DNA of 64,000 nt from Candidatus Edwardsbacteria bacterium RifOxyA12_full_54_48 (GTDB taxonomy: Bacteria > Edwardsbacteria > AC1 > EtOH8). The stretch is taken from positions 227,632 through 291,631 of the forward strand of contig MFFN01000004.1 in NCBI GenBank assembly GCA_001777915.1, read 5' to 3'. Within the stretch, counting starts at the first letter, position 1; each line of letters opens with the position of its first letter. This document shows, piece after piece, positions 9,330 to 18,169 of this stretch. The notes beneath the pieces were generated by a model that worked only from the letters and a program-made list of their open reading frames with translations, made no database searches and had not been told where the DNA came from. A program made the translations under genes and the position numbers.

Positions 9330-12300
9330 ATGATTGCAAAGGATCTCCCCATATTCGAATTTCACATCTCCCGCCGTTGCCGCAAAAGATACGGCTTCGA
9401 GGAGGCCATCTACGGCCTGCACGGCAATGTGATACTGGATGATTTCCCGGCGATACAGCGCCTGGCCGACCGGATGAACCTGGTCCGGGATGCCGCCAAT
9501 AACCCCCACCTGGCGGTCAAGGCCGCCGAGATAAACATCATCGCCCTGATCGAGGAGATCCTTCATCTGGTGACCGCCGGTTACCGGCGGCAGTTCAATC
9601 CCAAAATATTCGAATCGGCCTTGAAAAATCTTTCTGCCGTCCTGGATCCGGCCCAAACGGAAAAATGCCTTGAAAATTTCACCGCCTCCTTTCCTCCCCT
9701 TAAGGTCATGGACAACCAGCTGACCTCCGCCGAATATCTTAGGGGCAGCAGCGATGGTTATCCCCACCGGGCGGTGGCCCTGGAGGAACTGCTGTTCCTG
9801 TTCCTGGCCAACGACAATCCCGCCTACCGCCATTATTCCGAGCTGTTCGATGACGCCCCCCTGCGCCAAAGCACCAGATACCTGGACGGCATATCCGGGC
9901 TGAGGGATTATTTCAAGACCCAGCCCAAATTCGGGCCGCATGATCTGGATCTGTTCGAACTGCTGAAAGCTCCGGCCCAGGCCAGTCCTTACTCGCTGGC
10001 CGGACAACTGGAATACATCAAGAAGTATTGGGGTAAAATCCTCCCGGCCGAAATATTCGAAAAAATTTCCGCCCGGATCATCCGGGCCCTGGATGTATTG
10101 AAGGAAGCCGAAAGGTTCCGGGGATTCGCCCCCGGGATGGAGCCGTTGCCGGATTATAAAAGGATGTTCGCCGGGCCGGACGGTTCGCCCGATTACGAGC
10201 CGGAGAAATACTCGCCCGACCTGGACTGGATGCCCAACCTGGTAATGATGGCCAAGAACACCTACGTCTGGCTGGATCAGCTGTCCAAAAAATATCGGTC
10301 TGATATCCGGCACCTGGACCAGGTGCCGGACCAGGAACTGCAACTGCTGTCCGAAAGCGGCTTCACCGGGCTGTGGCTGATAGGGGTCTGGGAGCGCAGC
10401 CCGGCCTCCCAGAGGATCAAACAGATCTGCGGAAACCCCGAGGCGGTCTCCTCGGCCTATTCCCTGTATGATTACCGGATATCGGAAGACCTGGGCGGCG
10501 ACGGCGCCTATTATAATTTAAAGGACCGGGCCATGAGGCACGGCATCCGGATGGCGGTGGACATGGTGCCCAACCATACCGGTATTTTCTCCAAATGGAT
10601 GGTGGAGCATCCCGAATGGTTCGTCCAGCTGGAAACATCGCCCTATCCCGCCTACTCCTTCAACGGGCCGGACCTCTCCGGCCATCCCGATATCGGCATC
10701 TATATCGAGGACGGCTATTACAGCAAGCGGGATGCCGCGGTGGTGTTCAAGAGGGTCGACCGACGGAGCGGCCGGGTGCGCTATATCTATCACGGCAACG
10801 ACGGCACCCACATGCCCTGGAACGACACCGCCCAGCTGAATTTCCTGCTGCCCGACCTGCGGGAGGCGGTGATCGGCGAGATATTGAGGGTGGCCCGCTA
10901 TTCCTCGGTGATACGTTTTGACGCCGCCATGACCCTGGCCAAGAAACACTATCAGAGATTGTGGTTCCCCCAGCCCGGCAGCGGCGGTGACATCCCCTCC
11001 CGCTCCTGGCAGGGGATGAGCAAGGAGGAATTCGACCGGGCCTTTCCGGCCGAGTTCTGGCGGGAGGTGGTGGAAAGGGTGGCCAAAGAAGCCCCCGATA
11101 CCCTGCTGCTGGCCGAGGCTTTCTGGCTGATGGAGGGGTATTTCGTGCGCACCCTGGGCATGCACCGGGTCTATAACAGCGCCTTCATGAACATGCTCAA
11201 GCGGGAGGAGAACGCCAACTACGGTACGGTGATACGGAATCTGCTGGAGTTCGATCCCCAGATCCTCAAGCGCTTCGTCAATTTCATGAACAATCCCGAC
11301 GAGGAGCCGGCCGCGGCCCAGTTCGGCAAGGGCGACAAGTATTTCGGGGTCTGCGCCATGATGTCCACCCTGCCGGGCCTGCCCATGTTCGGCCACGGCC
11401 AGATCGAGGGCTATGCCGAGAAATACGGCATGGAATACCGCCGGGCCTACTGGGACGAGAGCCCGGACCGGGACCTGATGGACCGCCACCGCCGCCAGAT
11501 ATTCCCCCTGCTGAAAAAGCGCTACCTCTTCAGCCAGGTGGACAATTTCGTGCTTTACGATGTGGCCTCCTCCGGCGGGCATGCCCAGCACGATGTCTTC
11601 GCTTATTCCAACTCATCCGGCGGAGAGCAGGCCCTGGTCATCTATAACAACCGCTACCAGAGGTCGGAGGGCTGGGTGAACTGGTCGGTTCCCTATAAAA
11701 GATCCGATGCCCCTGACCTGGCCCGGACCAAGCTGGCCGAAAAGTTCGGCCTGGCCGGCGATGGCTGGATGGTCTTCCGCGACTTGCTGTCGGGGCTGGA
11801 ATATATCCGCCCGGCCAGGCAGGTCTGGGACAGCGGGCTTTATGTGCAATTGAACGGATTCGAGTGCCACGTCTTCACAAATTTTTATCACCAGAACGAC
11901 CCGGACGGGGAATACGCCAGACTGGCCGCCAGCCTCAAAGGCCAGGGGATGCCCAGCATCGAACGAGCCCTGTGGGAGCAGCGGATGGAGGGGTTGTTGG
12001 AATCGTTTGAGGCATTGCTTCTTCCCCTGCGGAGCCCGGCCGGACTGGCCCAGGCCCTGGAAAACGGCCCGGCCAAGCTGGACCTGGTCCGGCGGACCGG
12101 GGAGTCACTGCAAAAGCTGATCCCGGAAGCATCAAGAATTTTCGGCTTACCCGCGGCATCGCTGCCGGCCCGGGAAAATCTCATCCCGGATATTTTTGAA
12201 CGTTTCCGCTGTTCAACCTTGGCTTCGAAAACAGGGGGCCGTCGGCTTTCCGCTTTGCTCGCAGCAACCGGCAAGGGCGGATTTGATATGCTGGATTGGT

Positions 12301-12791
12301 CCGTCTTTTACGCCTTCCTGGTCTTCCAGCATATCAATCGAATGATACCGCAGCCCCAGGCCCGGGAACTGCTGTGGAATCGCCTGGAGAATGCCCTGGA
12401 AAACGGCTGTCTGCCCGGCGGAAAGGCCTACAATATCCGCCTGCTGGTGGAGGTCCTATCGGATGGGGACTGGAGCTGGCCGATAATCTTGGAAGAAAAA
12501 GCTGCACTGAGGAGATTTTTAGAAAGGCCCAAAGTTTTTCAGTACCTGGGATGCAATTGGCATCAGAACGTTTTCTGGTTCAATAAGGAGAATTTCCTTT
12601 ACTTGGTTTTCTGTCTGGCCATGGCCGGCCTGATTTTCGCGCCTGACGGCACCAAGAACATTGGCTCCCGGCGGACTTTGGTTTTGACATACCGCACGGC
12701 GTTAAAAATTATCAAGCTGGCCCGATCATCGGGATACGATTATCACCGCCTGATAGAATTATTGGAAGGAGGAACGGAAGATGCCCCCTGA
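9330..12791 (+). CDS. Large alpha-amylase family (GH13) enzyme
   Basis: 1153 aa, roughly twice a simple amylase. About 330 N-terminal residues are helical and unassigned. The GH13 barrel follows, with region I DMVPNH (411-416), region II IRFDAAMTLAK (nucleophile Asp531), region III LLLAEAFW (acid/base Glu596) and region IV NNPDEE (Asp657). Region IV normally reads N-H-D, so the conserved His is replaced by Pro. About 280 residues after the barrel contain no named domain. There is no signal peptide, so it is cytoplasmic and may act on storage glucan or a maltosyl/trehalose-type sugar; the exact reaction cannot be read. Its stop overlaps the fhs start by 11 nt. The sequence looks intact and all catalytic carboxylates are kept. 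Confidence 0.85.
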   Translation: MIAKDLPIFEFHISRRCRKRYGFEEAIYGLHGNVILDDFPAIQRLADRMNLVRDAANNPHLAVKAAEINIIALIEEILHLVTAGYRRQFNPKIFESALKNLSAVLDPAQTEKCLENFTASFPPLKVMDNQLTSAEYLRGSSDGYPHRAVALEELLFLFLANDNPAYRHYSELFDDAPLRQSTRYLDGISGLRDYFKTQPKFGPHDLDLFELLKAPAQASPYSLAGQLEYIKKYWGKILPAEIFEKISARIIRALDVLKEAERFRGFAPGMEPLPDYKRMFAGPDGSPDYEPEKYSPDLDWMPNLVMMAKNTYVWLDQLSKKYRSDIRHLDQVPDQELQLLSESGFTGLWLIGVWERSPASQRIKQICGNPEAVSSAYSLYDYRISEDLGGDGAYYNLKDRAMRHGIRMAVDMVPNHTGIFSKWMVEHPEWFVQLETSPYPAYSFNGPDLSGHPDIGIYIEDGYYSKRDAAVVFKRVDRRSGRVRYIYHGNDGTHMPWNDTAQLNFLLPDLREAVIGEILRVARYSSVIRFDAAMTLAKKHYQRLWFPQPGSGGDIPSRSWQGMSKEEFDRAFPAEFWREVVERVAKEAPDTLLLAEAFWLMEGYFVRTLGMHRVYNSAFMNMLKREENANYGTVIRNLLEFDPQILKRFVNFMNNPDEEPAAAQFGKGDKYFGVCAMMSTLPGLPMFGHGQIEGYAEKYGMEYRRAYWDESPDRDLMDRHRRQIFPLLKKRYLFSQVDNFVLYDVASSGGHAQHDVFAYSNSSGGEQALVIYNNRYQRSEGWVNWSVPYKRSDAPDLARTKLAEKFGLAGDGWMVFRDLLSGLEYIRPARQVWDSGLYVQLNGFECHVFTNFYHQNDPDGEYARLAASLKGQGMPSIERALWEQRMEGLLESFEALLLPLRSPAGLAQALENGPAKLDLVRRTGESLQKLIPEASRIFGLPAASLPARENLIPDIFERFRCSTLASKTGGRRLSALLAATGKGGFDMLDWSVFYAFLVFQHINRMIPQPQARELLWNRLENALENGCLPGGKAYNIRLLVEVLSDGDWSWPIILEEKAALRRFLERPKVFQYLGCNWHQNVFWFNKENFLYLVFCLAMAGLIFAPDGTKNIGSRRTLVLTYRTALKIIKLARSSGYDYHRLIELLEGGTEDAP

Positions 12792-14427
12792 TCTTCTGCC
12801 CATCAAACAGGTGGCTGCCGGGTTCGGCATTGCCGAGACGGAGCTTTACCTTTACGGCCCCTTCAAGGCCAAGCTAGAGCCTTCGCTGGCCCGGCGCCTG
12901 CCGCAATGCTCGACCTGCGGCCGGCAGGTTCTGGTCACCGCCACCACCCCCACCCCGGCCGGCGAGGGCAAGACCACCACCGCCATCGGCCTGTCGATGG
13001 CGCTGAACAAGACCGGCCACAAATCCATCGTCACCCTGCGGGAGCCTTCGTTGGGTCCGGTGTTCGGCATGAAGGGCGGAGCCACCGGCGGCGGGGCCTC
13101 TCGGGTGCTGCCCAGCGACGAGATAGACCTCCATTTTACCGGAGACATCCACGCCGTCACCACCGCCAACAACCTGCTGGCGGCCATGATCGACAACCAC
13201 ATCCAGCACGGCAACCAGCTGGGTATTGATACCCGGCGCATCGCCTGGCGCCGGGTGATAGACATGAACGACCGGGCCTTGCGGGAGATCGTCATCGGCC
13301 TGGGAGGCCGCCAGAACGGCTTTGCCCGGGAGGACGCCTTCAACATCTCGGTGGCCTCGGAGGTGATGGCGGTGCTGTGCCTGGCGGAGGATTTTGCCGA
13401 CCTGAAAGCCAGGCTGGCCCGGATGGTGGTGGGCTACACCTCCCGCAGCAAACCCGTCACCGCCGCCGACCTGCGGGCGGTGGGCTCCATGGCCCTGCTG
13501 TTGAAGGACGCCATCAAGCCCAATCTGGTGCAGACCTCGGAGGGCACCCCGGCCATCATTCATGGCGGTCCCTTTGCCAATATCGCCCACGGCACCAATT
13601 CCCTCCAGGCCATCAGGCTGGCCCAGTCCCTGGCGGAGATAACCGTTACCGAGGCCGGTTTCGCCTCGGAACTGGGCGGCGAAAAATTCATGGATTTCGT
13701 CTGCCAGGTGGGAAAATTCAATGTGGATGCGGTGGTGCTGGTGACCACCCTGAGGGCCCTGAAATATCACGGCGGTGCGGCCAAGGAGAACCTGGCCGAG
13801 AAGAACCTAGAGGCCCTGATCAAGGGGTTTGACAACCTGGACAAACATATCCAGAACATGCAGTCCTTCGGGATCCCTCTGGTGGTAGCCCTGAATTACT
13901 TCCCGGACAATGATCCCGAGGAGCTGGAGCTTACCCTGAAGCACGTCCGGTCCAAAAACGCCAAGGCGGTCATCAGCGATCCCTACAACAAGGGCAGCCA
14001 GGGATGCCTGGAGCTGGCCCGCGAGGTGGATGCCGCCTCCCGGACCGGGGCCGTGGTAAAACCGATCTACCAGACCGAATGGGCCATCGGCCGCAAGATT
14101 GAGACCATCGCCACCAGGATGTACGGCGCCGCCCGGATCAATTATACCCGGCAGGCCCGCAAGGATATCGATCTTTTGAACAAACTGGGATATGGCAGCC
14201 TGCACGTGATAATCGCCAAGACCCCCTCCTCTCTGTCCGACGATCCCAGGGCCATCGGCCGGCCGTTGAATTTCGACGTGGACGTGGACCGGGTCTTTCT
14301 GTCGGCCGGCGCCGGTTTCGTGGTGGCGGTCTGCGGCGAGATCATGCTGATGCCCGGCCTGCCGGCCGAACCGGCCGCCCAGAGCATCGATATAGACCAG
14401 GATGGGAATATAACCGGATTATTTTAA
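12781..14427 (+). CDS. fhs: Formate--tetrahydrofolate ligase
   Basis: 548 aa, full length for FTHFS. It catalyses ATP-dependent formation of 10-formyl-THF from formate, feeding one-carbon metabolism or the Wood-Ljungdahl methyl branch. Visible hallmarks are the P-loop TPTPAGEGKTTT (near residue 59), the segment LREPSLGPVFGMKGGATGGG split over the active site, FTGDIHAVTTANNL, and GYGSLHVIIAKT near the C-terminus. The coding region overlaps the end of the GH13 gene by 11 nt, and GGAGG of that gene's last codons serves as ribosome-binding site, so the two are translationally coupled. No other one-carbon gene is near, which makes the pairing with a glucan enzyme odd. Confidence 0.96.
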   Translation: MPPDLLPIKQVAAGFGIAETELYLYGPFKAKLEPSLARRLPQCSTCGRQVLVTATTPTPAGEGKTTTAIGLSMALNKTGHKSIVTLREPSLGPVFGMKGGATGGGASRVLPSDEIDLHFTGDIHAVTTANNLLAAMIDNHIQHGNQLGIDTRRIAWRRVIDMNDRALREIVIGLGGRQNGFAREDAFNISVASEVMAVLCLAEDFADLKARLARMVVGYTSRSKPVTAADLRAVGSMALLLKDAIKPNLVQTSEGTPAIIHGGPFANIAHGTNSLQAIRLAQSLAEITVTEAGFASELGGEKFMDFVCQVGKFNVDAVVLVTTLRALKYHGGAAKENLAEKNLEALIKGFDNLDKHIQNMQSFGIPLVVALNYFPDNDPEELELTLKHVRSKNAKAVISDPYNKGSQGCLELAREVDAASRTGAVVKPIYQTEWAIGRKIETIATRMYGAARINYTRQARKDIDLLNKLGYGSLHVIIAKTPSSLSDDPRAIGRPLNFDVDVDRVFLSAGAGFVVAVCGEIMLMPGLPAEPAAQSIDIDQDGNITGLF

Positions 14428-14442
14428 CCAATGCGGCTAAAC

Positions 14443-14478
14443 AAAGAGGGCCACCCTTTGGGTGGCCCTCTTTATCTT
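14443..14478. terminator. Bidirectional terminator between fhs and the DUF4097 gene
   Basis: AAAGAGGGCCACCC (14443-14456) and GGGTGGCCCTCTTT (14460-14473) form a 14-bp perfect stem with a TTT loop. T-rich sequence follows on the plus strand and A-rich sequence precedes it, so both convergent genes can end here. Confidence 0.85.
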
Positions 14479-14484
14479 TTGCTA

Positions 14485-15861
14485 TCAGATCCCGAAATGC
14501 GGCCCGACGGCGAAGATCCATCCGGAGTGGTCGGCCGGGGGAGTGCTGAACACCTCTTTTTCGGTATGGGTCTTCCACTCGCCCATCCGGCTGTAGAGGT
14601 AACCGGCCTGGGCCTGCAGCCAGACGATGCCGAAAAGTCTTAGCTTGCCCCTGACCAGAGGCATTCCCATAAAGCCTTCCGATTTCAATGCCAGCTCCCT
14701 TTCCGAGTCCAGCAGAACGGTCTGCTCCCAACCTAGGTCGGAGCTGGCGCTTCGGGCCAGGTTGATCTCGGCATCGACCCCGCCCAGCAGGGCCCCCAGG
14801 CTGATGTCGGCCCTCCGGCCCCTCAGCAGCACATACTCCAGGGTCACCCCGCCCAGGCTGTATTTATAATCGTAGTATCTCTGGGTATCGCTTAGGGAAG
14901 ACCTGGCTTTCAGATCCTGTCCCCAGCCGGCATAGCCGATCCGGAAGCGGTTGAACTGCATATATCCCTGGCCGCCCCAGCAGTAGCTCTCCTGGCGAAG
15001 CTCGGGAAATCCCGCCGGCGACACATACGGCTGCAAACGTCCCGCCGAGCGGTCCGGCCAGAAGGCAAGCGGCCCGCCGCCCATCTCAAAATGAAAATCC
15101 TTTTGGTATCCGAGCCGTTGGTGTCTCCAGTTCAAAATATCATCGTCCGGCCAATCATTTATCAGTATCTGCTTCGCATTGATGCTTATATTCCCGATGC
15201 CGGTGGAAAGTTGGAACACGCCCTCACCCGATCCTATCGAAATATCTGCCCGGCGGCCATATCCCCGATCGTCCCTGCCGGATATTTTGCCCAGCCCGGT
15301 CTGGGCGTCAATCCGAACGCCAGCACTGTCAGGCAGTTCCAAATTGATATTACCCACTCCGGTGGTCAGCCGGCATTGGCCGGGCATTGATGCTTTTTGC
15401 TGCCACCGACCCTGGATGTTTCCGGCCCCGGTCTCGGCATCCAGCTTGCCGCTTAAGTTTCTGGCGTAGATGTCACCAGCCCCGATATCTATCAGCACCC
15501 CTCCGGAGATATCGTAGGCCGCCACATCGCCCGCCCCGCTGGAGATATCGGCCGCGGCCCAGCTCGGCAGGCCGATGGTCAGGTCCAGCCTTTTGCGGTT
15601 CCAGTTCTGATGCTTATCGGTAAAGATCCTGACGGTATTGCCGGATCTCTCCACCTCCGGCAGGATGTCGCCCTGGGCATTGATGGTGATCGCCCCGCCA
15701 TGGTTGCCGGTGATCTGGATATTTCCCGCCTTGATGTCGATCTTCAGCACATCCCCGGGGGCGAATTCCATCTCCCGTTGCAGTTCCAGGGCCCGGGCCG
15801 GGAAATATACCATCAGTGCCGATAAAATGCCGCCCGCCAGGAATTTGAGATTATAAAACAT
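14485..15861 (-). CDS. DUF4097/head-GIN-like adhesin with C-terminal barrel-like region
   Basis: 458 aa. A signal peptide (about 1-24) leads into an adhesin-like beta-solenoid with repeated turns such as DISSGAGDVAAYDISGG, DIGAGDIYARN, ETGAGNIQG, TTGVGNINLE and QTGLGKISG (about 45-230). From about 260 on, the sequence changes to alternating polar/aromatic strands (MGGGPLAFWP, YMQFNRFRIGYAGW, GVTLEYVLLRG, AVGPHFGI), suggesting a small outer-membrane beta-barrel or beta-sandwich that could display the solenoid on the surface. The function of the repeat part is unknown. AAGGAGG lies before the ATG. It resembles the GIN protein at 8455-9174 in repeat type but not in the barrel-like tail. Confidence 0.7.
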   Translation of the reverse strand: MFYNLKFLAGGILSALMVYFPARALELQREMEFAPGDVLKIDIKAGNIQITGNHGGAITINAQGDILPEVERSGNTVRIFTDKHQNWNRKRLDLTIGLPSWAAADISSGAGDVAAYDISGGVLIDIGAGDIYARNLSGKLDAETGAGNIQGRWQQKASMPGQCRLTTGVGNINLELPDSAGVRIDAQTGLGKISGRDDRGYGRRADISIGSGEGVFQLSTGIGNISINAKQILINDWPDDDILNWRHQRLGYQKDFHFEMGGGPLAFWPDRSAGRLQPYVSPAGFPELRQESYCWGGQGYMQFNRFRIGYAGWGQDLKARSSLSDTQRYYDYKYSLGGVTLEYVLLRGRRADISLGALLGGVDAEINLARSASSDLGWEQTVLLDSERELALKSEGFMGMPLVRGKLRLFGIVWLQAQAGYLYSRMGEWKTHTEKEVFSTPPADHSGWIFAVGPHFGI

Positions 15862-15932
15862 GGTTCCTCCTTGATTCCTTTTGCAAAACTACGAAGCATA
15901 GGACAATTTGTTTCGCTAATGTAGAATTATTT

Positions 15933-16709
15933 TTATCTGTTCTCCAAGACCTTGAGCATCTGCTTATGTATCTTCCCGTTGGAGGCCAGGCACTCCGGGT
16001 AATAGAGGCTGTAGCGGCCCCCGGTAAAGTCGGTGATCCTCCCTCCGGCCTCGGTGATCATCAGAGAGGCGGCCGCCGCGTCCCAGGGCTTGAGTTTTAT
16101 CTCCCAGAACCCGTCGAACCGCCCGCAGGCCAGGTAGGCCAGGTCGATGGCCGCCGAGCCGGGCCGCCGCACCGCCTGGGCCCGCTTGATGAACTTTTGG
16201 AAATTTGCCAGGTTATTCTCCGGGCTGGTGTGGACATCGTAGGGAAATCCGGTGGCTAAAAGACTTTTTACCAGCTCCTTTTCCGCCGAGACTTTTATCC
16301 GCTTACCGTTCAAAAATGCTCCCCGCCCCTTGGCCGCGGTGAACATTTCGTTCAGATTGGGATTATAGACGGCCCCCGCTTTCACCTGACCCTTTTCTTC
16401 GAAAGCGATGGATACGCACCATACCGGAAATCCGTGGGCGTAATTGGTGGTGCCGTCCAGCGGGTCAATTATCCAACGCCGTTTGGAAGAGGTTCTCTGG
16501 TCCCGGCTTTCCTCGGTCATGATGTCATCGCCGGGAAAAGCTTTTCTAATAATGGAGATGATCAGGGCCTCGGAGGCCCGGTCGGCCCCGGTGACCAGGT
16601 CGATGGGGCTTTTGTACTTCACCGATAGTTTTCCCCGGGACATCTTCATCAGCAGGGCTCCGGCCTGCATCGCCGCCGCCACGGCGGTTTGTAATTCTTT
16701 TTCATACAT
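15933..16709 (-). CDS. Inositol monophosphatase family protein
   Basis: 258 aa. It contains the Mg2+-binding motifs of the family: EES after GDDIMT, WIIDPLDGTTNYAHGFP with the metal-binding Asp residues, and WDAAAASLMITEAGG. Such enzymes dephosphorylate inositol-1-phosphate or related sugar phosphates; SuhB-type members also affect rRNA transcription. Substrate cannot be decided from sequence. The ATG at 16709 is chosen because the family starts near this residue and GGAG lies 11 nt upstream; a TTG-start extension to 16742 is possible. Confidence 0.9.
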   Translation of the reverse strand: MYEKELQTAVAAAMQAGALLMKMSRGKLSVKYKSPIDLVTGADRASEALIISIIRKAFPGDDIMTEESRDQRTSSKRRWIIDPLDGTTNYAHGFPVWCVSIAFEEKGQVKAGAVYNPNLNEMFTAAKGRGAFLNGKRIKVSAEKELVKSLLATGFPYDVHTSPENNLANFQKFIKRAQAVRRPGSAAIDLAYLACGRFDGFWEIKLKPWDAAAASLMITEAGGRITDFTGGRYSLYYPECLASNGKIHKQMLKVLENR

Positions 16710-16901
16710 GGGTATTATTACTCCAACAACTATATGCAGCAATAAGTCATTCCTGCGAAGGCAGGAATCCAGGCCCGGATGCCATTCGGAATTTATCTCT
16801 CAATTGATGTGGGAATGGCATGACAATATGGTCTAGTGATCTATTTAGCGCCTAACTAATAGTATAATCCAAAGGCTTTAGGATTTCAAATAAAATCATA
16901 C
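16710..16901. other. Intergenic stretch without genes
   Basis: Between the inositol-monophosphatase and TauE genes no coding sequence is supported. It holds the hairpin repeat at 16748, AT-rich unassigned sequence, and leads into the palindromic element at 16902. Confidence 0.5.
16748..16773. repeat. Short hairpin repeat of the CATTCC...GGAATCCAGG type
   Basis: ATTCCTGC and GCAGGAAT pair around GAAG, followed by CCAGG. The same layout, with a different stem, occurs at 54074-54099 and, inverted, at 19979-20002. A second short dyad (GCCATTC/GAATGGC, 16781-16819) follows it and may be part of the same unit. Confidence 0.6.
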
Positions 16902-16943
16902 GACCTCACCCCACCCCTCTCCAAAGGCATTTGGAGAGGGGGT
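16902..16943. repeat. Palindromic intergenic element, copy 1
   Basis: The flank GACCTCACCCC is followed by CCCTCTCCAAA-ggc-ATTTGGAGAGGG, a near-perfect palindrome. It lies just before the TauE promoter. Confidence 0.75.
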
Positions 16944-16958
16944 TTACAAAAATATTGA

Positions 16959-16987
16959 TTGACTTTGAAAACCCCATCGCTTATTCT
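16959..16987 (+). promoter_or_regulatory. Sigma70 promoter for the TauE/SafE unit
   Basis: TTGACT (16959-16964), 17-nt spacer, TATTCT (16982-16987). Expected start of transcription is near 16994, giving a 17-nt leader without a Shine-Dalgarno sequence before the ATG at 17011. Confidence 0.75.
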
Positions 16988-17010
16988 TATGAAAATTCAT
17001 TTTAAAACGA

Positions 17011-17802
17011 ATGCTTGACACAATGATCTCCTGGCATACCTATCTAATGGTCCTGCCGCTGGTGTTCTTCGCCGGGCTGGTCGATTCCATCGCCGGAGGC
17101 GGCGGCCTGATCTCGCTTCCGGCTTATATGGCCGCCGGCCTGCCGCCCCATTTCGTTCTGGGCAACAACAAGTTCTCCTCAAGTTTCGGCACGTTGGTGG
17201 CCACCCTGCGCTATTACCACGGAGGATTGATAGATCTGAAGGTGGCCCTCTTAAGCGCCGGCTTCGCCCTGGCCGGCTCATTTCTGGGCACCCGGGCGGT
17301 TTTGCTGATCGACCCCGGTTTCTTGCGGTATGTGCTGATCGTGCTGGTCCCGGTGGTCACCATCTTCACTTGGCTGAACAAGGATCTGGGCGTCCATAAT
17401 AATTCGCATCAGACCGAGGCAAAGACCAAATTCATTCTGGCGGCCCTGGCCTCTACCGTGATCGGCTTTTATGACGGTTTCTTCGGGCCGGGCACCGGGG
17501 CCTTTTTGATTCTCTTTTATACTTTGATGCTCAAGTACGATTTCGTCACCGCCAATGCCAACACCAAGGTGGTCAACCTGGCCTCCAATGTGGCCGCGGT
17601 GATAACCTTCATGGCCCACGGCAAGGTGCTCTACGCCCTGGGCATCCCGGCGGCGGCCTGCGGCATCGCCGGTAACCTGCTGGGCGCCAGAATGGTGATG
17701 ACCAAAGGGGCCCGGATCATCCGGCCGATATTCATCTTGGTTCTGCTGTTGCTGTTGGCCAAGATCGTTTATGACATGATCGCGGGGCAATATCATGGAT
17801 AG
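17011..17802 (+). CDS. TauE/SafE family permease
   Basis: 263-aa integral membrane protein of the TauE/SafE (former DUF81) family, thought to export sulfite or organosulfonates. It has two related halves, each with the family pattern: VFFAGLVDSIAGGGGLISLP in the first and STVIGFYDGFFGPGTGAFLIL in the second, plus GNNKFSSSFGTLVATLRYY. About seven to eight hydrophobic segments are visible. Start could be the ATG at 17011 or the one at 17023; neither has a ribosome-binding site. Its 3' end overlaps the metalloprotease gene by 8 nt. The substrate cannot be inferred from neighbours. Confidence 0.9.
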   Translation: MLDTMISWHTYLMVLPLVFFAGLVDSIAGGGGLISLPAYMAAGLPPHFVLGNNKFSSSFGTLVATLRYYHGGLIDLKVALLSAGFALAGSFLGTRAVLLIDPGFLRYVLIVLVPVVTIFTWLNKDLGVHNNSHQTEAKTKFILAALASTVIGFYDGFFGPGTGAFLILFYTLMLKYDFVTANANTKVVNLASNVAAVITFMAHGKVLYALGIPAAACGIAGNLLGARMVMTKGARIIRPIFILVLLLLLAKIVYDMIAGQYHG

Positions 17803-18169
17803 CGCAGAGTTCAACAAACTGGTGGAGCAGGCGGTGGACGACCTGCCGCAGGACTTCCAGGACAAGCTGGAGAATATTGCCATCACGGTGGAGAACTATC
17901 CCTCCCCGGCGGTGCTGAGATCGCTGGAGGAACGGACCGGGAAACATTCCCTGCTGGGGGTGTATATCGGCATTCCCTACAACAAGCGCCCGGCCTATCA
18001 TATTTCGGGCAAACTGCCGGACCGGATAGAACTGTACCAGAAGAACATCGAGTCCATCTGCCGCACACCGCAGGAGATAGTGGAGCAGATCAAGGAGACC
18101 ATCATCCACGAGGTGGGGCACTATTTCGGCCTGAGCGAAGATGACCTGGAAAGATTACAGGACCTATGA
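17795..18169 (+). CDS. Minimal zincin-like metallopeptidase family protein
   Basis: 124 aa. The C-terminal half has the zinc site His-Glu-x-x-His (HEVGHYFGLSEDDL), with Asp/Glu after the second His as in the minimal MMP-like (DUF1025-type) family. The N-terminal half contains NYPSP and LLGVYIGIPY, also typical. These are small soluble proteins of unknown substrate, often adjacent to unrelated genes. It overlaps the permease by 8 nt and the next gene by 4 nt (ATGA), forming a three-gene transcript. Confidence 0.88.
   Translation: MDSAEFNKLVEQAVDDLPQDFQDKLENIAITVENYPSPAVLRSLEERTGKHSLLGVYIGIPYNKRPAYHISGKLPDRIELYQKNIESICRTPQEIVEQIKETIIHEVGHYFGLSEDDLERLQDL

Noticed and set aside
9243-10343. Long minus-strand frame opposite the GH13 gene
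   Set aside because: Shadow frame; the plus strand has clear GH13 motifs and a promoter.
14431-14643. Plus-strand frame over the terminator and the start of the convergent gene
   Set aside because: It begins in a terminator stem and has no domain.
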